The notes beneath the pieces were generated by a model, which did not search any database, was not told the DNA's origin, and was given only the letters and a program-made list of their open reading frames with translations. 64,000 bases of DNA from Chlamydomonas reinhardtii (taxonomy: Eukaryota > Chlorophyta > Chlorophyceae > Chlamydomonadales > Chlamydomonadaceae): assembly GCF_000002595.2 (NCBI RefSeq), contig NC_057015.1, positions 1,835,932 to 1,899,931 on the forward strand, in the 5' to 3' direction. Shown in pieces: positions 34,492 to 44,640 of the stretch; position 1 is the first letter of the stretch, and each line of letters opens with the position of its first letter. The position numbers and the translations under genes were made by a program.

Positions 34492-35737
34492 ATGAGCAGG
34501 CAGCCAGCAGGCGCAGCGCCCCTCGGACCCCCTCCTCCGCAGTCAGCATCGGAGCTCAGGGAGCGCTGGATGGCTGACGAGAGGTCCTATTATCAGGCTA
34601 CCTACCAGGGGCACCAACAGCAGTACTCTGGGCAGCAACACCACGGTGGTCGCGGTGGTGGACCAGGCCCTGGGGCAACCGGTCCTCCGGGCGCGCCTGG
34701 ACCGCAGCCGCCAGCTGTGGGCTGGGGTGGCCAACAAATTCAAGAGCCATCTGGATATCGAGTGCCTTGGTTCGGCAGAAGTCGGTCCAAATATGGCGGT
34801 CGGTTCGGCGGCAAGAAAGGGGATCCAGGTCCACCCGGCGCACCACCTAGATACGGTGGCCCAGGCGGCGCTGGACCTTCAAACAGGGGTGCGGAAGATG
34901 CCCTTTCCGTCGAGGAGATGGCAGTTATTATTCAGAAGCTCGGACAAAATGAGGAGCTGCCGGAGGTCATTTTCCGCGCCCTGCACCACGTCGACAGCCG
35001 TGCAGTTGCGCTGCTGCTAAAGGACCTCAGGTGGGAACTACGCGGGGACGGGAAGGGCTTATCGCGGCGCGTTTCTGCAATCAGTCAGGCATTAACCTGG
35101 GATTTCCTGTTACGTGTGCTTTCTGAATTTGTTCCAGTCGACTCGGCAAGGACCGGCGCGCGATGGAGCTGTTTGACTGGCTGCGGTCTGCGAATGAGCG
35201 ATCCCCGCTCCGCCAGCTCTGCGACGTCTACAGCTACACGGCGACGATCAGCCTGTGCATTTACAGCCAGGACGTGGACCGTGCCATGGAGCTGATGAAT
35301 GAGATGCGGCAGCGGAACATCGAGCGGAACGTGCACACCTTCACGGCGCTTATGGTGGGTTGGTGCGGCTGCGGCAGTACAGTTTCGCCCCTGTCGGCCG
35401 CTGCTTTACTTCCTTCTCCGCGCACCATTGCAGAACGTGTGCATCAAGTGCGGAAAGCTGCCGCTGGCGCTGGAAATTTACAACAACATGCGGGCGGCGA
35501 ACTGCATGCCAAACGTGGTCACATACAACACCCTAGTGGACGTGTATGGGAAGCTTGGGCGCTGGGAGCGCGCCATCCACGTGCTGGACCTCATGAAGCA
35601 GGAGGTGGGTGCGTTTATAATGTATCTGGTGTGGCAGTTCGGGCTTCATGCACGCTGACGGAGGGTCGGAGACAGGCTGATGGGCTCTGCAGTGGGTTAC
35701 GGGCTGCGACTTGGCGTACAGGCAAGTTACGGTTGCG

Positions 35738-35771
<34 letters not shown>

Positions 35772-38700
35772 CGATGCAGGGCGTGGAGCCGGTGCTGCGC
35801 ACCTACAACACCCTGATTATTGCCTGCAACATGTGCAACCAGCCGCGGGAGGCGCTGGCCGTGTACCAGCGATTGCTGTCAGACGGGTAGGGCACTGCCG
35901 GCGATGATGCTAATGTTGGAATTGCGGGAGTGGCAGCATAGCAGGGTGTGGCGCTTGGTAATCGGCGTACGCGGCAGTGTCGTCACGCTGGCCTGGGGCG
36001 TCTCTCCGGTTAGGGCTGCTGCAGCTGGCGTGGATCACTCGATTGCAGAGTTTGGTCTGCATATGTGGACCACCCGGATGGGATGACATGGCAATAAGCT
36101 CAGATGTTGACATTCCCGCCGCCCGCTGATGGCGTGCAGGTACACTCCCAATTCCACCACCTACAATGCCCTGATATCCGCATACGGCAAGACGATGCAG
36201 CTGGGCAAGGCGCTGGAGGTGTACCAGGAAATGCTGCGCCAGGTGGGTGGGCGCGGTTGGAAACACCAGTCAGCGACTGCGGCAGGTGTCGGAGATGGGA
36301 CGAAGGGCGTTCCAGTGGTATGATGAGAGCTTCGGTCCAATGCTTGGGTTGCAAACAGCCGCTTTCGCGGGCCCTCACCACTTCGCATGTGCACATGACT
36401 CATGCAGAACATGGAGCGCAGCGTGATCACGTACAGCTCGCTCATCAGCGCCTGCGAGAAGGCGGGGCAGTGGGAGACCGCGCTGCGCATTTTCAACGAG
36501 ATGCAGCAGGACAACTGCGTGCCCAACACGGTCACATATAACTCACTGGTGACGGCATGCGCGCAAGGTGCGCTTGTCATGTCTTAGGTTCTGAGGCCGC
36601 TGGTGCCACGTGGCTCCGCATGATGTGGCACAGCAGGAGTTTGTAATGGAACCCTGGCAGACTGTCTTTAATTTTCGGGTGCTGTCATGTCATTGTCATG
36701 TTGTGTCCATGACTCGAGCGGGACTCAGACCTGCCTATCCTACGGTCAAGCCCTCGATGTGGCAGTTGTTAGGAACTCTGTATCACCAGCTCACTGAAGT
36801 TGCCTTTGTATGCAGGCGGCCAATGGGAGAAGGCGACGGAAGTGTTTGAGCAGATGACAGCGCACGGCTGCACGCCCGACGGTAGGTTTGTACGAGGCCC
36901 CGCCACCACGCTGCGTACGGTCGGATATTGGGAGTTTCCAAGACCTGCCTATTGTAACTGCGGGTATTTGCCCAAACCTAGCCACTGAAAACCATCCAAA
37001 GCTTAGTAAGGTCGCTCGGGTTTTACACGTCCATGGCCCCGCCACCGCTTCCCTCCCCGCAGTCGTGACGTACACGGCGCTCATCAGCGCCTACGAGCGT
37101 GGCGGGCAGTGGCAGAAGGCGCTGCAGGCATTTGGCAAGATGTGCATGCAGGGCTGCAAGCCCGACGCCATCGTGTACAACGCCATCATCGACACGCTGT
37201 GGGAGACGGGCATCATCTGGGCACAGGGCCGGGCGCTGCAACTGTTCCTGACCGCGGTGCAGCAGGGCCACTTTCGCCAGGAGCCGGTGGTGCGGCGGGC
37301 GGGACGCGTGGAGGTGAACCTGCACGCCATGACCGCGGGCGTGGCCATGGTGTGCCTGTACTGCTGGCTGCTGGAGATCAAGTGAGCGGGGCGAGAGGGG
37401 ATGGCATGCGTTAGGGCTTGCACCAAGCGAAATTACGCTTAGATGACAGGGGCAGGTCGCGTGGTCTGTCGAGAGTTAAGGCGGTGCTACAGACATGCGG
37501 TCAAGGACGCGGGCTGACCAGTATCTTTTTCTTCCCCACTTCGCTGCTGCAGGCGTATTGCCGCAGAGAAGGGCCTGGCGGGGCTCCCCCAGACGCTGGC
37601 GATCGTGACGGACATGGGCAAGGCCAGCCGAGAGCAGGGGAACTGCATCGTGAAGGAGGCCGTGGCTGCCATGATGAGCTTCTGGGACGCGCCCTTCAGG
37701 TGAGCTGGCTGTCGGCTGCGCGTTTTGTGGTGGCGCTGGCCTGGTGTCTTTGGTATGCTGGATGCAACCACGTGAAGATACTTGGGAGCTCGTCGCCCTT
37801 ACGCATGTTTGCCCTCCGCGATGCAGGCTCGTGCAGGACGGCGCGTACGCGTCGGTGCTGGAGGCGACTTCGGCGCAGGTTGTGGAATGGGTGACCAGCA
37901 TGCCCTTCAGCGCGCAGCTGGCCAGCCTGTTCCCCATCACGGACAGCAGCAAGATGACGGAGGACATGTACGCGGTGCGCGAGCAGCAGGTGCTGCAGGA
38001 GTGCCAGGAGGCGTTCGCGGCGGTGCAGCACTTTGAGAACACGCACGGGCTGGTGCTGTCCAACATGAGCACGGGCTACGTGCAGCAGCGGCCGGTTCTC
38101 ATCTCGCGGCTGCTGGACCTCAGCTCCAAGTTGGGCCTACGGGATGAGGTGGTGCACGATGCGGTGCTGCTCATGGACCGCACCGCGTCGCAGGTGGGTG
38201 GGTGGGTGGAACGTGCACAGGCGGAAGGCCATTGCCCAGCCATGCAGCGCGAGATCAGTTCTGTGAGACCAGGGTGTTCTCATTTTACTTGGGTAAGGTC
38301 GTTGCTGACGGTGTTGGTTCGGTCTGCCGCTTAACATCGCCGTGTGCAGGCCAAGCAGGTGGCGGAGGATGTGCTGCCGCTGGTAGGTGTCGCGGCTCTG
38401 GTCATTGCCGCCAAGCAGGGCGACAGCAGCGACCGCGTGCCCACCAACGCTGAGATTGAGCAGATCACCGGTAAGCCGCGTTGCGCTTGTCAAGTTCTTG
38501 GGTTGTTGCTGGTTTCCGTTCTTCAGCGGGGCCTCGAGCTTGGCCCTTGTGTCTTGCAATAGTTTTCCGCAGCATGGCGCAGGCTTGTAGGTTAGCAAGG
38601 CTTTTACCTGCGCCTTGGCCCCGTCACGCAGAGCTGCCGCCCACGTCGGTGGCCAAGATGGAGTGGAACATCCGTGGGCTGCTCGCGGACGACATAAGCG

Positions 38701-39735
38701 CCATCTCCACCATGCGCTGCCTGAAGGTCTACCTGGAGCGCCTGGGGTACCGCTACCTGGACAAGCAAGACGTGTACGGCATGGCGGGCTTCGCCATCAT
38801 GCTGGCCGTTGAGTCGCTGTACGACCTGTCGCTCCTCAACTGCCGGCCGTCGGTGGTGGCAGCCGCCATCCTGTACGCGGAGCGCCGCCTGCGCGGCGCG
38901 GTGCCGTTCTGGCCGTCCATGCTGTCCAAGATGACGGGCTATCACGACATGTCGACGCCCGAGCTGGTGCGAGCTTTTGGTCTAGTGATGCGCGATCGGG
39001 AAGCCAAGCGTACAAGTGTAACGTAGTGTGATGGGCTCACGGGCTGCCGCACAGCTGCTGACAGCCTGCTCCTGATTGCGACTTGACCACCCCGTCTTGC
39101 ATACACCCCTGCATGCCTACCCCGCCCTCCCGATGTGCACGATGCCACCCGCACTCTCGCTCGCTTCCTTTTTACAGACCGTGGCGGTGCGCGTGGCCCA
39201 GAAGCTGTCGCGCAAGCTGGTGTACGCGCAGATGTACAAGGCGCAGCTCATCCAGCTGGCAGGGCAGGCGGGGCCAATCGCCGGCCCAGTGTCGGTCGCG
39301 CCGGAGCTCATCACCGGCCCGCCCTCCGCGTCTGCGGCTGCCGCGGCGGCAGGCGGCTCCATGGTGGCGCCGGGCATGCGCGGGCCGCCGCCGCCGCCAC
39401 CCATGGGGGGCGCGCTGGGCGCTGCGGGCGTTATGATGCCGCCGCCGCCGCCAGTTATGATGCAGACGGCGATGCAGGGCGGGCTGGTGCAGCCGACCGG
39501 CTGGCCGCCGCAGGCGCGCTTCGACCCACTGGCTGCGCAGCATGCTGCGCAGGCTGGTGGGCAGGCAGGAGGCGTGGGGCCCAGCGGCGTCGGGCAGCAG
39601 GCCGACGACGGTGCAACAATTACGGCTCTGACGCAAGCGATGCAGGGCCTGACAACTGGTGGACGCGTCATGCAGCCGGATTGGCAGCGGCTGGGTGGGC
39701 CTGTCGACGACGGCAGTGAGGGGCCCGGCCGCTGA
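34492..39735 (+). CDS. Pentatricopeptide-repeat protein with cyclin-like C-terminus
   Basis: Thirteen exons: 34492-35030, 35138-35354, 35434-35604, 35780-35886, 36140-36242, 36408-36567, 36816-36881, 37063-37381, 37553-37699, 37827-38193, 38350-38470, 38632-38966, 39178-39735. They sum to 3210 nt, 1069 residues plus stop, phase-perfect. Residues 1-180 are Gly/Pro/Gln-rich. Residues about 195-520 hold canonical 35-residue PPR repeats (VYSYTATISLC, VVTYNTLVDVYGK, LRTYNTLIIAC, STTYNALISAYGK, VITYSSLISACEK, TVTYNSLVTAC, VVTYTALISAYER, AIVYNAIIDTL). Exon boundaries often fall at repeat boundaries. Residues about 700-900 are all-helical and resemble a cyclin/TFIIB fold (LLDLSSKLGLRDEVVHDAVLLMDR, here abbreviated by its ends, then VGVAALVIAAK, AAAILYAERRL). 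The tail is Pro/Gly/Met-rich. PPRs bind organelle RNA; green algae are known to have PPR-cyclin fusions. No clear organelle-targeting peptide is visible at the N-terminus. Confidence 0.88.
35743..35771. repeat. (GT)n microsatellite in PPR intron
   Basis: A 29-bp pure GT run just upstream of the acceptor at 35779. Confidence 0.9.
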
Positions 39736-42128
39736 GCTTGGGCATGCGTGCAGCATTTACGGATCCGGTTGCCCGGAAGCATTTTGAGCACTTCGTGCGT
39801 GGGTACGCGATGTGTGTTTGTACGCTTGACATAAATTGCAGAAAGCGTTTTTCGTCGTTGTTGTGGTTGAATGTTTCCCCAAGCCCAAAGGCTCCTGGTT
39901 GCATGCTCGCTTGTGCGCTTATAACGGGACGGGCAATACGGCCGGACCAGTAGCCCGGCTGTACTGCAGAAACACTGTCTCCGCAAGCTGTTCTACGTGG
40001 GCTTCATCCTGTAGGGTCCGGCTGCTTATCGGGCGGGATGGGGAATGCTGCTCAAGGATCAGTTGTAGCATGACCGGAACGCCTGGTGCGCGAATTATGG
40101 TGCGCATTCGAGGACACACCTTATATGGGACGATGCGAACTATGAGTGATAAAGTTGGAGTGAGGTTTCTGACTGACCTGCGGCCGCGCAGGACGCCACG
40201 GCTGTGTGTGGGTTGTGCCGTTGCCTGAGGAGGTCGGTCCGCGAGCGCTTGTGTGCTGAGGGCCGTTGCTGCTGCTGTCTGCTATGTTGGTGGACATGCA
40301 GCGCGACGTTGCTTGTGTTCACGGAGGGGCGGTGTACCGATATCCCATGAAAAGCATGTGCGCGGGGCGGCACGGTTTGTGGGCGTGTATGTAGGCACGG
40401 GAACTCTGCAGGGCTATACGCACAAGTACTTCTTGCTACGGTACTCACGCATGGTGATGCAGCAATCGGGTGGGATGCGAGCAACACAAAATGAAGTAAG
40501 AATGAGACCCCCATTAATGAATGAATGTTTGGACTGGCGCCATCCGTCGGCATCGACGGGCTTGCATCCAGAACTGGCTTTTTGAGTACTCGTGTGGGGA
40601 AGGACTTGGATAGAGGGGCCAGTCGCATGATGTATGTTGCTCTCCTTGAGGCCACGATGGTCGATAATACGTAGGGGCACTGTAGGAGTTGCTGCTCACA
40701 TGGGAGGACTGCGTGTATGTGGCTTCGGGTTCCGCGGTGATTCGTTTACAGCTGGGCTGTTACGTGGAATTGGCGCACGGGCATATCGCAAATTATGTGT
40801 GTGGTGATGCGCACGGCTGCAGCACAGCATGATAGAGAACTGGGCGTCGATTGACCAAGGCCGCCAGGCAGGGGCCGAGGTGGATGTGGTGGACAACGAG
40901 AGTGAATAAAGGCCACATGAAGCCCCACAACGATGGGCTGGGGCCGGCTCAGTGCAGTTGGTGCTGAGTGGTGACGCGGGCACACCGATGCGCAGCGGAG
41001 TTGGCCATGCGGGGATGACATGCCGCTGGGCAACTTGGCGCTATGGCATGCATTGACCTGAGAAATACGGGACCGGCATGTCCGGTGCGTTTAGGTGAAC
41101 TTTAGACTTAGACATGAGATGGTACTTCGGTACTTTAATAGCAGGAACGCGAATGAGGAAAGTGAGGTGGATGGAGCGGGCACCCATGAGAAGGTCGGGC
41201 GTAGTGGAAGAGCCTGGTGCCACAGGTGCGCTCAGCGGTTTTGTGGATGGCCACTTTTAAGGCCAATAGCTGAAACGGACATGAGGAAGGGGTATACACC
41301 ATATGGAATGAGGCATTTGTAGATTGTAAGGAACAACTGAGTCAGTTCCTCCCCAGCCGTCCGGCATAGGTCCGTGATGTGAGGCGCTAGATAGGTTGAT
41401 CCTGTCATAGCGCTAGCCCGCTTACACCGTCCTAAGTGGTCGTCTGTCCTGGGCGCGAACTCAACACATGGCTTCTGCGTGTGGGGACGCCTCGTTGGCG
41501 AGAGCCATGGATGGCCCTAAATTAAAGCATGTGGGCATGTCGCAACCGTGGCGGGCACTGTAAGACGTGCCGCGGGCCCGCGGCTAAGTGCCGAGGCCTA
41601 GCCTCGAAGCGAGGGCGGCAGTCATTCGGCCCCCACCTAGCCGCACCAGTTGAGACCAACGTGAGACCATGTACGGACAGTACGGTATCATTTATACTCA
41701 GCCGCAATTCCTTCGAAACCCAGTAGTGACACGCATGCGCAGCCGTACAGTCCACACATACAAGCGCGCTTGACTTAACTTCTCAGTCCGCAGCGTCGGC
41801 CAACCCAACACTGCCCATCCCCACACCCCAGTATGCCGTGTTGAGCACTGGTGACGCCTGTGTCTCTGCAGGTTAGTTCAGGGGCGAGTGCGTCACAGAC
41901 GCGCAACTTCTACACATGCTGCCGGTGCCTCCAGCACCCACCCGCCAGCGCCAGCCAGCCTAGCCAGCACATCCGACTGCCTCTACACAGTTTGCCAGCG
42001 GCGGCCCATGTCAGCCTCAGCGTCTATCATCCGTTCTGCAGGTAACATGTGGACTCGCATTTCGCGCCACTGACTTGTGTTTTTGGGGCTGAGCCCCCTG
42101 AGCGAAGCGAGCCAGGATCGCCCCTGTC
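39736..42128. other. Gene-poor stretch downstream of the PPR-cyclin gene
   Basis: No exon chain was found. A dispersed repeat copy lies at about 41503-41570 (partner at 57019). The first part must carry the 3' UTR of the PPR-cyclin gene. Short open frames lack codon bias. Confidence 0.45.
41503..41570. repeat. Dispersed repeat, copy 1 (partner at 57019)
   Basis: GCCATGGATGGCCCTAA, then GTGGGCATGTCGCAACCGTGG and GGGCACTGTA, recurs near 57019-57076 in the same orientation with substitutions and a small gap. Confidence 0.7.
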
Positions 42129-42130
42129 CG

Positions 42131-42132
42131 TG

Positions 42133-42208
<76 letters not shown>

Positions 42209-42209
42209 C
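42131..42209. repeat. (TGCC)n tetranucleotide array
   Basis: About 20 uninterrupted TGCC units over 79 bp. Confidence 0.97.
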
Positions 42210-42357
42210 GTGGGTCGCCGTAGCTCCTCGGAACTGAAAGTATAGAGCGGAGTGGAGGACCAACACATTTGAACCCGGAGTTTGTCGCCGTGGCATGTCG
42301 GTGTGGTGTGGGCGCAGCCCACTTGTCGCATGCCAGGGGAACCACATATCTTGTCTC

Positions 42358-42440
42358 CTGTGCTGCCTGGTAGCACCGACAACCTCCTCTGGCACCGTGC
42401 GCATTCGTTGCCTTAAAGCATCTTCGATAATACCGTATGC
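42358..42440. repeat. Dispersed repeat, copy 2 (partner at 6788)
   Basis: Shares CCGACAACCTCCT, CCGTGCGCATT and AAAGCATCTTCGATAA with 6788-6865 in the same order and orientation. Confidence 0.7.
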
Positions 42441-42782
42441 TGCCTGCTAATGATGTCATGAGCATTCATGCTGTCATGCCCCATGACACGTGGCGGCCCA
42501 AGCTTGCCAAGGTTTGCAACTGCACTTGACAGTCCTGACCTTCACAGCACACGCGATTGAAACTCATCTCATTCACGTTATCGATGGCTGGAGCTGCTTG
42601 ATTGGCTGCCGGGTGTGATGGGACAGGGCAGGGGGGAGGTTGGCGTAGTGCCGTAGTGTGTAGCGTATTCCCAGACCCCAGCATTCAACAGCCAGTTTGC
42701 GTCGTCAAGGCACGAGCGCGCGGCTGCCAGAACGCCGGAGTTGCTGTACTGAGGCGTCGCTGACTTGCTGGCAAGCTGGTAA

Positions 42783-43438
42783 TTTGCCGACGCGCAACCC
42801 TCACGTTCCGGGCGCCCGGCCAGGCTACAGCACCAGACGCACATACTGCAACGCCTCACTCGTGAAGCAAAGTCGCAGCGCACCTGCAGGCAGGCGACCA
42901 GCGTCTCGGATGCATTCGCATTCACTAGCAAGCACTTGGCTAAAAGAGAGCCGAAGACGACCGCAGAGAATATGCTAGCAGAGTGCAAAGCTGGGCAATA
43001 ATGCGACAGGCAAGTCAAGAGAGGGACCCGAAGTGTACGGCTGAGTGGTGGGCGAGTACACGTCTGAGACAATCACCACCAGAGTGCGCAGAAGCGCCGC
43101 AGGTTGCAATGAGGAATGCCGCGACTGAGGTTCGGTGTGGAGCTGCGTCGCGCGCCCTATGGACCGTGTGAGTTTGGCGAAAGGTTTGCTGGAGTCGTAC
43201 GCTGGGGCTGGCTGGAAGTGGGTACAGTATGCAGCTAGTAAAGCAGTGGTAAAGGGGAAGATGGCAGGCGGACTGTGGAGGCTGATGTGGCGGGCGCAAC
43301 TGGCACGGTCTGTAGATAGTAGCTGCCGGTCACTACGCTTGGCGCACGGCGTCGAAAGTCCAGGCTCGCGAAAGATCTCACCGGGGGCACAAAGGCACGC
43401 GTGTCTATTGAGCGTGGCGACACAGGCACACAGCAAGG

Positions 43439-43475
<37 letters not shown>

Positions 43476-43480
43476 CACAC

Positions 43481-43569
<89 letters not shown>

Positions 43570-43742
43570 GGGAGCTGCTTTGCGCGCTGCCGCAAGCATT
43601 GGAGGTGGAGCCGGAGGCCTTACGTCGGTCGCCTGATTGTAGGTGCGCTGCGTCACGCGTGGTGTGGCGTCGCATATTATCTGTGTGGTGCTACCGCCTG
43701 GCCGGGCGCCCGGAGCGTGAGGACTGCACGTCAGCCAACTCT
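42783..43742. mobile_element. Element with about 110-bp inverted repeats around (CA)n
   Basis: The left arm (about 42783-42900) and the reverse complement of the right arm (about 43628-43742) align over roughly 110 bp. The core at 42799-42832 and 43690-43723 reads CCTCACGnTCCGGGCGCCCG then GCCAGGC and TAGCACCA or ACAGCACCA; further in, both arms share GCAGCGCACCT and CAGGCGACC. About 730 bp lie between, including the (CA)n tract. No protein was recognised inside, so it is best read as a non-autonomous DNA-transposon-like element or a fold-back. Exact ends and target-site duplication were not defined; arm divergence suggests some age. Confidence 0.6.
43441..43567. repeat. (CA)n microsatellite
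   Basis: About 127 bp of CA dinucleotides with two AA interruptions near 43474-43484. It lies inside the inverted-repeat element. Long open frames across it (His-Thr or Cys-Val repeats) are artefacts. Confidence 0.97.
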
Positions 43743-43907
43743 ATGAGCCATCCCCTGCGATCATCGGTGAAGTAACCGTGAACGTTGCAACTCTTACCCT
43801 GACCCGCCTTGTGGGATTTGTGGGCCAGCATCACAGCCATCACGCTCGGGACTTTGCTTCTCACCACCCTCTGCTCTTGCTTGTACTAGGAATTCAGTGC
43901 AGCCGGA

Positions 43908-44119
43908 GGCCTAAGAGGAAGCAGCCCTCACTAGAAGCGCACGAGCGCATGTTAGAGCTGCCACTGAGTTGGCGTACTAGAGGGCCCAGCGGGCAGGGCA
44001 TGCACCTACACAAGATGAACTTGCCAGTACGTGGATCGTGCCACGAGCTGATGATGGAAATGTGGCAAAGATACAAGGATTACAAGTTCTGGGACTTCCC
44101 CCTTGTTGGCATCCCCTAA
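43908..44119 (+). CDS. Possible terminal exon, unknown
   Basis: An open frame ends at a stop at 44117-44119 with a moderately coding-like C-terminus (HERMLELPLSWRTR, HKMNLPVRG, MMEMWQRYKDYKFWDFPLVG). A possible acceptor TTCAGTGCAG precedes it near 43906. No upstream exons were found and the region beside it is an inverted-repeat element, so it may be an isolated gene end or a remnant. Confidence 0.25.
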
Positions 44120-44640
44120 CCCAGCCTTCTCCTCCTTGTAACCTGCCGTCATATCTTGCCTGCCCTACTCCCGTCGTTCACTGGATCTATCGCTCCACAG
44201 CAATGTAGTTTCCACCATGCCTGCGCTGTGGCGCCCAAGATCAATGCCATGCAACACCTGCCTACCCGCGTTACCCCATCGCGCCGCACACCATACACGC
44301 GCTACTACATCACTCGCTACTCAGCTTTGACTCTTTCAATTTGGAGCTGGCGTTGGGCCTGCTCGGCGCGTTGCCCGGGCCTGCCCATTGAGTATCGCAA
44401 CAATATTGCAGTACAGCTATGAGCCTATGACAGAAGAGACACTCATGCAGCGACGTGTTGGCAAGACGGCTGACACACCCGCGGCAGCGGGGTTTAATCT
44501 GATTGACCAATAGCCATATCACGGCGCTTGCCAATGCTACAGCTGCTACCGAACCGCGCAAGCACCCAAGCACAATACGTTCTGCAGTCTCACGGAACAT
44601 CGCAGAACATCGCAAGTTGCTGCCCACGCGCTGTCACCCC

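Noticed and set aside
42131-42209. Telomere-like repeat
   Set aside because: The unit is TGCC, not the TTTTAGGG type of these algae, and it is internal and short.
43401-43775. Open frames rich in His-Thr or Cys-Val repeats
   Set aside because: These are translations of the (CA)n tract in either direction.
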